Shown: positions 8,604 through 17,137, counted from the stretch's first letter. The stretch: 64,000 nucleotides of DNA from Faecalibacterium sp. I3-3-33 (GCF_023347295.1 NZ_CP094469.1:496001-560000); one strand, 5' to 3'. The notes: generated from the sequence alone by a model not told the origin. Numbers and translations: made by a program.

Positions 8604-8927
8604 TTAAAAATGCCCCTCAAAATCGCCCTCGATCTCGTAGGGCCAGCTTAAAATGCCGCCAAGGTCCCGCAGGTTGGTGTAGCCAAGGCTTTCCAGCTTC
8701 TGCACGGCATCGGCGCTGCGGCGGCCGGTGCGGCAGTACACCAGCCACAGGGCGTTTTTGTCCGGCAGCACCTCGGCGGCACGGTCGATGACCTGACCCA
8801 GCGGCAGCAGCTTTGCCCCGGGGATATGCCCCACGGCATACTCGTCCGGCTCGCGCACATCCACGGCTACGGCCTTGCCGGAATCCAGCAGACGAATGGC
8901 GTCTGCGGCGGTGATCTTTTCTGTCAT
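8604..8927 (-). CDS. Rhodanese-like sulfurtransferase, single domain
   Basis: A 107-residue rhodanese. The domain runs nearly full length, with DVREPDEYAVGHIPGA and the active loop CRTGRRSADA, whose cysteine would carry the persulfide. Small single-domain forms move sulfane sulfur between proteins. The ATG at 8927 follows gagtgag. It is divergent from iscR with 132 bases between the starts, so it may share that regulator and serve cluster assembly. Confidence 0.9.
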   Translation of the reverse strand: MTEKITAADAIRLLDSGKAVAVDVREPDEYAVGHIPGAKLLPLGQVIDRAAEVLPDKNALWLVYCRTGRRSADAVQKLESLGYTNLRDLGGILSWPYEIEGDFEGHF

Positions 8928-8963
8928 ACTCTCACTCCTCAAAGATAGGTTCTGTTCCATCCT

Positions 8964-8992
8964 ATGATAACAGACCTTTTTTGTTTGCACAA
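8964..8992 (-). promoter_or_regulatory. Promoter of the rhodanese gene
   Basis: Minus-strand TTGTGC (8987-8992) and TATCAT (8964-8969) with a 17-base spacer. Confidence 0.5.
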
Positions 8993-9004
8993 GAGGTTTC
9001 TCCT

Positions 9005-9032
9005 TTGCAAAATCCGAGTAACGTGCTATACT
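9005..9032 (+). promoter_or_regulatory. Promoter of iscR
   Basis: TTGCAA (9005-9010) and TATACT (9027-9032) with a 16-base spacer, 28 bases before the start codon. It stands back to back with the rhodanese promoter. Confidence 0.6.
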
Positions 9033-9059
9033 ATAAACTGCAACAAGGAGAGGACTACC

Positions 9060-9530
9060 ATGAAATTTTCCACCAAGAGCCGCTACGCCCTGCGCCTGAT
9101 GGCGGAGCTGGCGCGCTATGCGCCGGGCACCACCGTCAGCCTGAAGGAGATCAGCGAGCGGCAGAACCTGAGCCTGAAATATCTGGAGCAGATCGTCACC
9201 CCGCTGGCGCGGGTGGGGCTGGTCAAGAGCGAGCGGGGCAGTCAGGGCGGCTACCGCCTGACAAAGGACCCCGCCGACTACACCGCCGGCGAGATCCTGC
9301 GCGCCATCGAGGGCAGCGTAGCGCCCATTCCGTGCCTTGGCAGCGTGACCAACGAGTGCCCCATGTCTGAGCAGTGCTTCACCCTGCCGTTCTGGGCCGG
9401 GCTGGACGAGGTGATCAACCAGTATATCGACAGCGTTACGCTGGAACAGCTGGCAAGCCAGCTGCCCGCACTGGATTCCACCGCGCAGGAGAGCTGCTGC
9501 AGCTGCGGCGGCACGAAAAATGAGAAATAA
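9060..9530 (+). CDS. iscR: Rrf2/IscR-family iron-sulfur regulator
   Basis: A 156-residue winged-helix regulator that senses iron-sulfur cluster supply. The N-terminus MKFSTKSRYALRLM and the wing (SERGSQGGYRL) are typical of Rrf2. Three cysteines that could hold a cluster lie in CLGSVTNECPMSEQC, spaced 7 and 5, close to the IscR pattern. The tail SCCSCGG adds more cysteines. The start is the ATG at 9060 with aaggagagg before it. Location beside a rhodanese and near nifSU supports a role in cluster assembly control; it could be a cysteine-metabolism regulator instead. Confidence 0.85.
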   Translation: MKFSTKSRYALRLMAELARYAPGTTVSLKEISERQNLSLKYLEQIVTPLARVGLVKSERGSQGGYRLTKDPADYTAGEILRAIEGSVAPIPCLGSVTNECPMSEQCFTLPFWAGLDEVINQYIDSVTLEQLASQLPALDSTAQESCCSCGGTKNEK

Positions 9531-9543
9531 GTAAAAATAAGGC

Positions 9544-9572
9544 TTGACATTCCCCTTTGCATCGGCTATAAT
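9544..9572 (+). promoter_or_regulatory. Promoter of tRNA-Trp
   Basis: A perfect TTGACA (9544-9549) and TATAAT (9567-9572) with a 17-base spacer. Confidence 0.85.
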
Positions 9573-9597
9573 AATCAAGCATTCAGCGAATGTATAT

Positions 9598-9673
9598 AGG
9601 GGTATAGCTCAGCTGGTAGAGCAGCGGTCTCCAAAACCGCGTGCCGTGAGTTCGAAACTTACTACCCCTGCCA
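9598..9673 (+). tRNA. tRNA-Trp (CCA)
   Basis: Acceptor arms aggggta and tacccct pair, discriminator G, encoded CCA at 9671-9673. The anticodon stem gcggt/accgc encloses ctCCAaa. The T arm holds gttcgaaac. Confidence 0.95.
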
Positions 9674-9675
9674 TG

Positions 9676-9713
9676 ACGCACAGGTTCTTCGGAACTTGTG
9701 CGTTTTGTTTTTT
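9676..9713 (+). terminator. Terminator of tRNA-Trp
   Basis: Stem acgcacaggttc with its complement gaacttgtgcgt, loop ttcg, then a T-rich run. Confidence 0.85.
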
Positions 9714-9715
9714 GA

Positions 9716-9905
9716 ACCCTCTCAGGCGCTCCCGCGCCAGCTCCCCCGAAGGGGGAGCCAAGCCGTAAAGTTTAGCGCTAAAGCATTAGGCGCAATGAGA
9801 AAGTTTTCGGCAGTGCTCTTGCCTCTCCCTTTGAGGAAAGACTTCCCCCGCCCCGAGGGAGCTGGCAAAACCGTCAGGTTTTGACTGAGGGAGTTCGTTC
9901 TAAAC
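9716..9905. repeat. Second repeat family R2, copy 1
   Basis: It starts with ccctctcaggcgctcccg and contains three nested palindromes: ggcgctcccgcgcc, gctcccccgaagggggagc, and a longer one around aaaaccgtcaggtttt. It ends with gagttcgttc and a cccct run. A clearly related copy is at 53415-53589. In both cases it joins directly to an inverted E-unit. No coding signal is seen. Confidence 0.8.
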
Positions 9906-10019
9906 CCCTCCCGTGAAAATGCGTTTGGAGCGCTCCGCAGAGCGCGACAAACGCGAAATTTAAAATAGTCTTTCCGCTGAATATGGCCAGAGCACAGCGG
10001 AGGCCATTTAAAATCGTCC
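9906..10019. repeat. Element E3, single inverted unit joined to R2
   Basis: Starts cccgtgaaaa, then a 34-nt hairpin at 9921-9954 with the same tandem G.A mismatch as E2. Then tccgct 9973-9978, atggcc 9983-9988, agcgga 9996-10001, ggccat 10002-10007, ending aaatcgtcc. There is no matching left unit; R2 takes its place. Confidence 0.85.
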
Positions 10020-10085
10020 CAGCTCCTCCAAACAGCCCACCTTTACCAGCTTTTGCAAAAAATTGCATTTTCCGCAAATTTGTGC

Positions 10086-10114
10086 TTGACAACAGACCGA
10101 CTTTCCGATATAAT
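10086..10114 (+). promoter_or_regulatory. Promoter of the tRNA-Asp/tRNA-Thr pair
   Basis: A perfect TTGACA (10086-10091) and TATAAT (10109-10114) with a 17-base spacer. Confidence 0.85.
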
Positions 10115-10160
10115 AGAGCACGTTCCCGCGGTAAGATGCCGCACGAACTTGAGCGATCAT

Positions 10161-10237
10161 GGCCCGGTAGCTCAGTTGGTTAGAGCACCAGCCTGTCACG
10201 CTGGGGGTCGTCGGTTCGAGCCCGATCCGGGTCGCCA
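10161..10237 (+). tRNA. tRNA-Asp (GTC)
   Basis: Acceptor arms ggcccgg and ccgggtc, discriminator G, encoded CCA at 10235-10237. The anticodon stem ccagc/gctgg encloses ctGTCac. Confidence 0.95.
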
Positions 10238-10240
10238 TTT

Positions 10241-10316
<76 letters not shown>

Positions 10317-10322
10317 AAGGCA

Positions 10323-10360
10323 AACACCTCGAAGTCTTTAAGACTTCGGGGTGTTTTTTT
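10323..10360 (+). terminator. Terminator of the tRNA pair
   Basis: Stem aacacctcgaagtc with gacttcggggtgtt, loop tttaa, then seven T. Confidence 0.9.
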
Positions 10361-10448
10361 GCGCTTTTTTCAGGGCAGAGGGGCTGTTGCATCCTACTGC
10401 TTGTGGAAACCGCCCAAAATAGAACGACTTTTTCTTCCGGTACGTCAA

Positions 10449-10483
10449 TTGAAGCCATCTCTAAGTTGTTATATAATTAACAT
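10449..10483 (+). promoter_or_regulatory. Alcohol dehydrogenase promoter with Rex-like operator
   Basis: TTGAAG (10449-10454) and TATAAT (10472-10477) are 17 bases apart. Over the -10 lies TTGTTATATAATTAACAT (10466-10483), which agrees with the known Rex pattern TTGTTAA-N4-TTAACAA at 12 of 14 fixed positions. Rex represses fermentation genes when NADH is low, which suits the gene downstream. A separate inverted repeat (acggcaca 10495-10502, tgtgccgt 10511-10518) sits in the leader. Confidence 0.7.
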
Positions 10484-10541
10484 AATAATGAACTACGGCA
10501 CAGCGCTGCGTGTGCCGTGATAATTTTGGAGGTTTTGTATT

Positions 10542-11759
10542 ATGGCTCGTTTTACTCTGCCCCGTGATCTGTACCATGGCAAGGGCGCTCTGGAAGCGCT
10601 GAAGTCCTTCACTGGCAAAAAGGCAATGATCTGTGTCGGCGGCGGCTCCATGAAGCGCTTCGGCTTTTTGGACCGTGCCGTTGAGTACCTGAAGGAAGCC
10701 GGCATGGAAGTGGAGCTGTTCGAGGGCATCGAACCCGATCCTTCCGTGGAGACCGTCATGCGCGGCGCCGAGGCCATGCTGAAGTTTGAGCCCGACTGGA
10801 TCATCGCCATGGGCGGCGGCTCTCCCATTGATGCTGCCAAGGCCATGTGGATCAAGTACGAGTACCCCGAGATCACCTTTGAGGAAATGTGCAAGGTGTT
10901 CGGCATCCCGCCGCTGCGCCGCAAGGCACACTTCTGCGCCATTTCCTCTACCTCCGGCACTGCTACCGAGGTGACCGCCTTCTCCATTATTACCGACTAC
11001 CAGAAGGGCATCAAGTACCCCATCGCGGACTTCGAGATCACCCCGGACGTGGCCATCGTAGACCCCGATCTGGCTGAGACTATGCCCAAGAAGCTGGTTG
11101 CCCACACCGGTATGGACGCCATGACCCACGCTGTGGAGGCTTATGTTTCCACCGCACACTGCGACTACACCGATCCGCTGGCCATTTTTGCCATCCGTAT
11201 GATCCAGGGTGATCTGGTGGACAGCTACAATGGCGATATGTCCAAGCGCGACTCCATGCACAACGCCCAGTGCCTTGCCGGTATGGCCTTCTCCAACGCT
11301 CTGCTGGGCATCGTGCACTCCATGGCACACAAGACCGGCGCTGCCTTTGCAGACTACGGCGCACACATCATCCACGGCGCGGCCAACGCCATGTACCTGC
11401 CCAAGGTCATCGCCTTCAACGCCAAGGACCCCGAGGCCAAGAAGCGCTACGGCGTCATCGCAGACGAGATGAAGCTGGGCGGCGCAAACGATGACGAGAA
11501 GGTCAAGCTGCTCATCGAGTACCTGCGCGGCATGAACGACGCGCTGAACATCCCCCACTGCATCCAGCACTACGGCCCGGACTCCTACCCCACTGAGCAG
11601 GGCTTTGTGCCGGAGAATGTGTTCCTGGAGCGTCTGCCCGAGATCGCCAAGAACGCCATCGCCGACGCCTGCACCGGCTCCAATCCCCGCCAGCCCAGTC
11701 AGGAGGAGATGGAGAAGCTGCTCAAGTGCTGCTACTACGACACCGAGGTGGATTTCTGA
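10542..11759 (+). CDS. Iron-containing (group III) alcohol dehydrogenase
   Basis: A 405-residue cytoplasmic NAD(P)H-dependent dehydrogenase that would reduce an aldehyde to an alcohol. The cofactor motif is IAMGGGSPIDAAKAM (about residue 89 onward), followed by STSGTATEVTAFS. Metal ligands are expected in IVDPDLA (Asp), HAVEAYVS (His), GIVHSMAHKTG (His) and HIIHGAANA (His). Length and order fit the butanol/1,3-propanediol dehydrogenase group. Start at 10542 after ggagg. It is monocistronic, with a Rex-like operator in front and a strong terminator behind, so it probably reoxidises NADH during fermentation. The exact substrate cannot be told. Confidence 0.92.
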   Translation: MARFTLPRDLYHGKGALEALKSFTGKKAMICVGGGSMKRFGFLDRAVEYLKEAGMEVELFEGIEPDPSVETVMRGAEAMLKFEPDWIIAMGGGSPIDAAKAMWIKYEYPEITFEEMCKVFGIPPLRRKAHFCAISSTSGTATEVTAFSIITDYQKGIKYPIADFEITPDVAIVDPDLAETMPKKLVAHTGMDAMTHAVEAYVSTAHCDYTDPLAIFAIRMIQGDLVDSYNGDMSKRDSMHNAQCLAGMAFSNALLGIVHSMAHKTGAAFADYGAHIIHGAANAMYLPKVIAFNAKDPEAKKRYGVIADEMKLGGANDDEKVKLLIEYLRGMNDALNIPHCIQHYGPDSYPTEQGFVPENVFLERLPEIAKNAIADACTGSNPRQPSQEEMEKLLKCCYYDTEVDF

Positions 11760-11793
11760 TTCGTCCTTTCTTCGTTACACCTCCCCTAGCGCC

Positions 11794-11830
11794 AAAAGCC
11801 CCGCAGAGCACAACGCCCTGCGGGGCTTTT
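11794..11830 (+). terminator. Terminator of the alcohol dehydrogenase gene
   Basis: Stem aaaagccccgcag with its exact complement ctgcggggctttt. Confidence 0.9.
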
Positions 11831-11842
11831 GCTGATTATGCT

Positions 11843-12078
11843 GGACGATTTGAAATGCCCGCCGCGTGCGCTTTGGGCATATTCAGCGGAAAAATTATTT
11901 TTAATAGAGCAATGCCGGAGCGTCTGCGGACGCTCCGGCATTGCATTTTCACGGGATTGAGACCCCAGCTGTGAAAAAGGGGTTCAGAAACGCCCGCAGG
12001 CGTTTCTGAACCCCCAATTCTAAATTATAATTCCTTGAACTATGGCCAGAGCAGCGCGGAGGCCATTTAAAATGGTCC
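11843..12078. repeat. Element E4, composite of two inverted units
   Basis: Left unit: ggacgatt at 11843, atgccc 11855-11860 paired with gggcat 11875-11880, agcgga 11885-11890, then a 36-nt hairpin at 11909-11944 (arm gcaatgccggagcgtc, loop tgcg) and ttttcacggg. Right unit: 36-nt hairpin 11979-12014 (perfect, arms quite unlike the left one), atggcc 12042-12047, ggccat 12061-12066, end ggtcc. The right A pair is decayed. It lies between convergent genes. Confidence 0.87.
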
Positions 12079-12095
12079 TCCCGCAGCGGCAGACG

Positions 12096-13493
12096 TTACA
12101 GCTTGCTCAGCTGGGGACCCTGTGCGGTATCCTTGACAGCCCAGCCCAGTTCGGTCAGCTGTGCGCGGATGGCGTCGGCAGTGGCCCAGTCCTTGGCCTT
12201 CTTGGCGGCAGCGCGCTTCTCTACCAGCGCGGTCACCTCGGCGGGCACCTCGTCCTTCTTGCGGTTGTACAGCAGACCCAGCACGCCGGTGATCTCGTCA
12301 AAGGCGGCGGCAGCAGTCTCCAGTGCAGCCTTGCTGGAAGCAGCAGACAGGGTGTTGATCTCCTTGACCAGATCGAACACGGCAGCCAGCGCATCCGGGG
12401 TGTTCAGGTCGTCGTCCATGGCGGTGCAGAACTTGGTGCGTGCCTCGGCGGCCTTTTCCTTCAGGGTCTCGTCGGTGTCGAAGTCAGTCTTGCTCAGGGC
12501 AAAGTCCAGATTCTCGCGGCAGGTGTACAGGCGCTCCAGACTGTTCTTGCAGCTCTCGATGAGGTCCACAGTGTAGTTCAGGGGCATCCGGTAGCCGGCG
12601 GTCAGCATGAAGTAGCGGATGGGCTCGTAGCCGTAGAGGTTTGCCACATCCCGCACGGTAAAGAAGTTGTGCAGGCTCTTGGACATTTTCTGGTTGTCCA
12701 CGTTGATGAAACCGTTGTGCATCCAGTAGCGGGCAAACTCACAGCCGTTGGCGCACTCGCTCTGGGCAATTTCGTTTTCGTGGTGGGGGAAGATCAGATC
12801 CTGACCGCCGCAGTGCAGGTCGATGGTCTTGCCCAGATGGGTGCGGCTCATGGCGCTGCACTCGATGTGCCAGCCCGGGCGGCCCATGCCGTAGGGGCTT
12901 TCCCATGCGGGCTCACCGGGCTTTGCAGCCTTCCAGACGGCAAAGTCGGCGGGGTCCTCCTTCAGGTCGTCCTCCATGCGGCTGCGCAGCTCGCGGTTGC
13001 CGCTTTCCAGATCGTCCAGATTCAGGTGACTCAGCTTGCCGTAGCCGGGGTCGCTCTTCACCCGGAAGTACACATCGCCGTTTTTGGCAACGTAGGCGTG
13101 GCCGGAGTCGATCAGGTCTTTGACGATATCCAAAATCTGGGGGATATGCTCGGTAGCGCGGGGCTGCACGGTGGGCTTTTCGCAGTTCAGACCGGCGGCA
13201 TCCTTCAGGTACTCGGCCTCAAAGCGCTGTGCCACCTCCTTCATGGAGGTGCCCTCTTCCTGTCCCTTCTTGATGAGCTTATCGTCGATATCGGTGATGT
13301 TGGAAACGTAGATCACCTTGTTGCCCCGGTATTCCAGATAACGGCGCAGGGTGTCGAACACGATCAGCGGGCGTGCGTTGCCGATGTGGATATAGTTGTA
13401 CACGGTAGGGCCGCAGACGTAGATGCGGTACTCGCCGGGCACCTGCGGCACAAATTCTTCCTTCTGTCGGGTCAGGGTGTTGAAGATCTGCAT
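12096..13493 (-). CDS. cysS: Cysteinyl-tRNA synthetase
   Basis: Class I aminoacyl-tRNA synthetase, 465 residues, that charges tRNA-Cys. Visible: zinc/cysteine-binding CGPTVYNYIHIGNARP containing the HIGH-type motif, the GWHIECSAM segment with zinc ligands, HHENEIAQSE, and KMSKSLHN (KMSKS loop). The start is the ATG at 13493 with aaggag before it; upstream in-frame codons belong to the leader. A T-box leader precedes it, so expression should rise when uncharged tRNA-Cys accumulates. Confidence 0.96.
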   Translation of the reverse strand: MQIFNTLTRQKEEFVPQVPGEYRIYVCGPTVYNYIHIGNARPLIVFDTLRRYLEYRGNKVIYVSNITDIDDKLIKKGQEEGTSMKEVAQRFEAEYLKDAAGLNCEKPTVQPRATEHIPQILDIVKDLIDSGHAYVAKNGDVYFRVKSDPGYGKLSHLNLDDLESGNRELRSRMEDDLKEDPADFAVWKAAKPGEPAWESPYGMGRPGWHIECSAMSRTHLGKTIDLHCGGQDLIFPHHENEIAQSECANGCEFARYWMHNGFINVDNQKMSKSLHNFFTVRDVANLYGYEPIRYFMLTAGYRMPLNYTVDLIESCKNSLERLYTCRENLDFALSKTDFDTDETLKEKAAEARTKFCTAMDDDLNTPDALAAVFDLVKEINTLSAASSKAALETAAAAFDEITGVLGLLYNRKKDEVPAEVTALVEKRAAAKKAKDWATADAIRAQLTELGWAVKDTAQGPQLSKL

Positions 13494-13533
13494 GGTCAAT
13501 TCTCCTTTTTGTTCCAAACAGAAGCCGCAAAAC

Positions 13534-13796
13534 AAAACGCCCCCGGAGCGGTGCACAAGGCACAGCTCTGAAGGCGGTTTTAAAATCAAAATCGCGGTTC
13601 CACTTCTGTTTGTCGCTCAAAGCCGGTAACGGCGGCGCACCGCACGGCGATACTTCCCCACGGGGTTCCCGCCGCGTGCTGTCCGGGCGCACTTTGCGCG
13701 GCGGTCTGCAAACAGGCTTCCAGCCAGTGGCCTGTTCTCTCTGCGCAGACGGTATGCGGCGCTACTCTGCCCGGATAAACGCATTTATCCTTTTAC
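13534..13796 (-). promoter_or_regulatory. T-box leader of cysS
   Basis: The minus strand contains the T-box core TGGAACCGCG (13593-13602). It is followed by a terminator stem between 13534 and 13581 with a T-rich run, then the cysS ribosome site. Upstream is a large stem region (about 13620-13790) in which a TGC triplet after aagcctgtt could be the specifier for cysteine. The leader runs from a clear promoter to the gene, about 300 bases. Confidence 0.82.
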
Positions 13797-13802
13797 CCCT
13801 TT

Positions 13803-13831
13803 ATTATAGCGGTGCAGCGCAGGGAAGTCAA
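13803..13831 (-). promoter_or_regulatory. Promoter of the cysS leader
   Basis: Minus-strand TTGACT (13826-13831) and TATAAT (13803-13808), 17-base spacer. Element E5 starts only 14 bases upstream. Confidence 0.8.
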
Positions 13832-13844
13832 GGTACAACGAAGA

Positions 13845-14056
13845 ACGATTCAGAATGCCCGCCGCGTTGCTTTGGGCATCCTCAGCGGAAGAATTATTCT
13901 GAATTTCGGGATATCGGAACGCCTGCGGGCGTTCCGATATCCCATTTTTACCCGTGAAAAGGGCCCCCGGAGCGTCCGCAGACGCTCCGGGGGCCGAAAT
14001 TATAAATCTTCTTTCCGCTGAAATTGCGCAGAGCGAAGCGGAGCGCAATCAAAACG
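13845..14056. repeat. Element E5, most compact composite
   Basis: Left unit: acgatt, atgccc 13855-13860/gggcat 13874-13879, agcgga 13884-13889, 36-nt hairpin 13908-13943 (perfect, arm gggatatcggaacgcc). Right unit: hairpin 13961-13996 (outermost pair mismatched), tccgct 14014-14019, attgcgc 14023-14029, agcgga 14037-14042, gcgcaat 14043-14049. Only 17 bases separate the two hairpins. The right B arm (attgcgc) differs from every other copy yet pairs over 7 bp. Confidence 0.87.
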
Positions 14057-14064
14057 GTGGTGCT

Positions 14065-14817
14065 TTACCCGGGATACCGGTTCACTTCCAGCAGTTCTTC
14101 TGCCCGCTTTACCTGCTCTGCGGTGGGCGGTACAGCGTCCGGCAGGGGGTAGGGAATGCCCAGCTTCTGCCACTTGAACAGTCCCAAGGTGTGGTAGGGC
14201 AGCACCTCCACCCGCTGCACCGTTTTCAGGCTGCGGATGAAGTCTGCTGTTTTGCGCAGCCCCTCCTCGTCGTCGGTCAGCCCGGGTACAAGGACGTGCC
14301 GGATCCACAGCGGGATGCCGAGGTCGGAGATGTGCCGCGCCATGGCAAGGATGTTGGCGTTGTCTTTGCCGGTGAGCTGCCGGTGGCGCTCCGGGTCGAT
14401 CTCCTTGAGGTCAAGGATCACCAGACTGGTGTTAGCCATCAGGCGGTCGAACGCCGCCAGATACGCCGGGTCGTCCGGGCGGAAGGGCTGACCGGCGGTG
14501 TCCAGCGCTGTGTGCACGCCCTTGGCGCGCGCCAGCGTGAAGAACTCGGTCAAAAAGTCCATCTGCCGCAGCGGCTCACCGCCGCTCACCGTGATGCCGC
14601 CCTTTTTGCCCCAGTAGTTGCGGTAGCGGTATACCCGCTGGAACAGCGCTTCCGCCGTCCACTCCTCGCCGCCCTCTGCCCATGTTTCGGGGTTGTGGCA
14701 GTACTTGCACCGCAGGGCACACCCCTGCAAAAACACCACAAAGCGCACGCCGGGCCCGTCCACCGAGCCGAAGGATTCCAGCGAGTGGACGTACCCAAGG
14801 GTCTTACAGGACGCCAT
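14065..14817 (-). CDS. pflA: Pyruvate formate-lyase activating enzyme
   Basis: Radical SAM enzyme, 250 residues, that makes the glycyl radical on PflB. The cluster motif is [11 protein letters not shown] (CxxxCxxC) near residue 33, followed by SAM-binding GGEPL. The N-terminus [19 protein letters not shown] is typical of PflA. Its start lies 14 bases inside the end of pflB, so the two are translationally coupled. The short distance and order pflB-pflA are usual in Clostridia. Confidence 0.95.
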   Translation of the reverse strand: MASCKTLGYVHSLESFGSVDGPGVRFVVFLQGCALRCKYCHNPETWAEGGEEWTAEALFQRVYRYRNYWGKKGGITVSGGEPLRQMDFLTEFFTLARAKGVHTALDTAGQPFRPDDPAYLAAFDRLMANTSLVILDLKEIDPERHRQLTGKDNANILAMARHISDLGIPLWIRHVLVPGLTDDEEGLRKTADFIRSLKTVQRVEVLPYHTLGLFKWQKLGIPYPLPDAVPPTAEQVKRAEELLEVNRYPG

Positions 14818-17056
14818 GGCAGGTACGGGCCAGCACGTCCAGCTGCTGCTCGCGGGTCAGGTCGATGAACTTGACGGCGTAGCCGGAAACGCGGATGGTG
14901 AAGTTGGCGTACTCTTCCTTCTCGGGGTGCTCCATAGCGTCCAGCAGCTTCTCCTTGCCAAAGACGTTCACGTTCAGGTGGTGTGCGCCCTGATCGAAGT
15001 AGCCGTCCAGCACCTGCACCAGATTCTCCACGCGCTCGCCCTCGCTGTGACCCAGTGCCTCGGGGTTGATGGTCTGGGTGTTGGAGATGCCGTCCAGTGC
15101 CCAGTGGTAGGGCAGCTTTGCTACGGAGTTCAGCGAGGCCAGCAGACCGTTCTGCTCTGCGCCGTAGCTGGGGGTAGCGCCGGGGGCAAACGGGGTAAAG
15201 GCGGCGCGGCCATCCGGCAGAGCGCCGGTGTACTTGCCGTACACCACGTTGGAGGTGATGGTCAGGATGGAGGTGGTAGCCTCGGAGTTGCGGTAGGTGT
15301 GGCGCTTCTTGATCATCTCAAGGAAGGTCTTGAGCAGCCACACGCCGATCTCGTCGGCGCGGTCGTCATCGTTGCCGTACTTGGGGAAGTCGCCCTCGAT
15401 CTCAAAGCCGGTGGCAAGGCCGTTTTCATCGCGCACCACCTTCACCTTGGCGTACTTGATGGCGCTCAGGGAGTCGATGACATGGGAGAAGCCTGCAATG
15501 CCGGTGGCAAAGGTGCGGCGCACATCGGTGTCGATGAGTGCCATCTCGGCTTCCTCGTAGTAGTACTTGTCGTGCATATACTGGATGAGGTTCAGCACGT
15601 TGACGTACAGCCCGGCCAGCCAGTCCAGCATCTGCACATACTTGGGCAGCACCTCGTCATAGGTCAGGTACTCGCTGGTGATGGGAGCGTAGTTGGGGCC
15701 GCACTGCTCGTGGCTCTTCTCGTCCACGCCGCCGTTGATGGCGTACAGCAGGCACTTGGCAAGGTTGGCGCGTGCGCCGAAGAACTGCATCTCCTTGCCG
15801 GTCTGGGTGGCAGACACGCAGCAGCAGATGGAGTAATCGTCGCCCCAGACGGGCTTCATCACGTCATCGTTCTCGTACTGGACGCTGCTGGTGTTGACGG
15901 ACACCTTGGCGGCGTACTTCTTAAAGGCCTCAGGCAGGGCAGAGGAGTACAGCACGGTCAGGTTGGGCTCTGGTGCGGGGCCCATGTTTTCCAGCGTGTG
16001 CAGGAAGCGGTAGCAGTTCTTGGTGACCATGCTGCGGCCGTCCATGCCGATGCCGCCCACTTCCAGCGTTGCCCACACGGGGTCACCGGAGAACAGCTGG
16101 TTGTAGCTGGGAATGCGGGCAAACTTGACCATGCGGAACTTCATGACCATGTGGTCAATGAGCTCCTGTGCCTGACTTTCGGTCAGGATGCCCTTGTCCA
16201 GATCGCGCTGGATATAGATATCCAGGAAGGTGGAGATGCGGCCCACGCTCATGGCGGCGCCGTTCTGGGTCTTGATGGCAGCCAGATAGCCGAAGTACAG
16301 CCACTGGCAGGCCTCCTTGGCGTCCTTGGCGGGCTGGGAGATGTCGTAGCCGTAGGCCTCGGCCATCTTCTTCATGCCCTTCAGGGCGCTGATCTGGCGG
16401 GCGATCTCCTCGCGCAGACGGATGACGTCATCGGTCATGGTGCCGTCGCCGCAGTTGGCAAGATCCTCCTGCTTGAACTGGATCAGGGCGTCGATGCCGT
16501 ACAGGGCAACGCGGCGGTAGTCGCCCACGATGCGGCCGCGGCCGTAGGTGTCCGGCAGACCGGTGATGATGTGGGTGTGGCGTGCCTTCTTCATCTCGGG
16601 GGTGTAGGCATCGAACACGGCCTGATTGTGGGTGCGGGTGTAGTCGGTAAAGATCTTGTGCAGCTCGGCAGAGGGCTGGTAGCCGTAGGTGGTGCAGGCC
16701 TGCTCTGCCATCTTGATGCCGCCGTAGGGCATAAAGGCGCGCTTGAGGGGCTTGTCGGTCTGCAAACCAACGATCTGCTCCAGATCCTTCAGGTTTTCGT
16801 CAATATAGCCGGGGCCGTAGGAGGTCAGGCTGCTGACCACCTCGGTCTCCATATCCAGCACGCCGCCCTTGGCGCGCTCGGCCTTCTGCAGCTGCTGCAA
16901 AGCACCCCAAAGCTTATCGGTAGCCTCGGTGGGGCCAGCCAGAAAGCTTTCGTCGCCGTTATAGGGGGTGTAGTTTTTCTGGATGAAGTCACGCACATTG
17001 ACCTCTTCCTTCCAGATGCGGCCTTCAAAGCCTTCCCACTGTTCAAACTGGATCAT
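14804..17056 (-). CDS. pflB: Pyruvate formate-lyase (formate C-acetyltransferase)
   Basis: Glycyl radical enzyme, 750 residues, converting pyruvate and CoA to acetyl-CoA and formate. The active cysteines lie in [12 protein letters not shown] near residue 410. The radical glycine is in RVSGYAVKF near the C-terminus. A long conserved N-terminal domain begins at [10 protein letters not shown]. The start at 17056 follows aggagg. Together with pflA it forms an operon whose leader is about 170 bases long. Confidence 0.97.
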   Translation of the reverse strand: MIQFEQWEGFEGRIWKEEVNVRDFIQKNYTPYNGDESFLAGPTEATDKLWGALQQLQKAERAKGGVLDMETEVVSSLTSYGPGYIDENLKDLEQIVGLQTDKPLKRAFMPYGGIKMAEQACTTYGYQPSAELHKIFTDYTRTHNQAVFDAYTPEMKKARHTHIITGLPDTYGRGRIVGDYRRVALYGIDALIQFKQEDLANCGDGTMTDDVIRLREEIARQISALKGMKKMAEAYGYDISQPAKDAKEACQWLYFGYLAAIKTQNGAAMSVGRISTFLDIYIQRDLDKGILTESQAQELIDHMVMKFRMVKFARIPSYNQLFSGDPVWATLEVGGIGMDGRSMVTKNCYRFLHTLENMGPAPEPNLTVLYSSALPEAFKKYAAKVSVNTSSVQYENDDVMKPVWGDDYSICCCVSATQTGKEMQFFGARANLAKCLLYAINGGVDEKSHEQCGPNYAPITSEYLTYDEVLPKYVQMLDWLAGLYVNVLNLIQYMHDKYYYEEAEMALIDTDVRRTFATGIAGFSHVIDSLSAIKYAKVKVVRDENGLATGFEIEGDFPKYGNDDDRADEIGVWLLKTFLEMIKKRHTYRNSEATTSILTITSNVVYGKYTGALPDGRAAFTPFAPGATPSYGAEQNGLLASLNSVAKLPYHWALDGISNTQTINPEALGHSEGERVENLVQVLDGYFDQGAHHLNVNVFGKEKLLDAMEHPEKEEYANFTIRVSGYAVKFIDLTREQQLDVLARTCHGVL

Positions 17057-17081
17057 TGGAACCTCCTTGCTCCATTACGCG

Positions 17082-17137
17082 GTTAGCGTTTTCTAACTTC
17101 TGAGCCTTTGAAAAACCGCTCTGTCTAGGCGGTTTTC
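17082..17137 (-). promoter_or_regulatory. Structured pflB leader
   Basis: Two short inverted repeats lie in the untranslated leader: gttag-cgttttctaac (17082-17097) and gaaaaaccgc/gcggttttc (17110-17137). The first matches the GTTAG...CTAAC pattern also seen at 17419-17436. Whether they regulate is unknown. Confidence 0.4.

Noticed and set aside
9973..10007. A classical H-type pseudoknot in the E-units
   Set aside because: The A and B arms interlock, but one connecting loop is 0 nt long with 6-bp stems, which is sterically poor. I keep the covariation claim and leave the fold open.
14693..17086. A plus-strand open frame of 797 codons opposite pflB
   Set aside because: It is antisense to a fully recognisable pflB, with low-complexity valine/leucine/histidine-rich composition typical of shadow frames.
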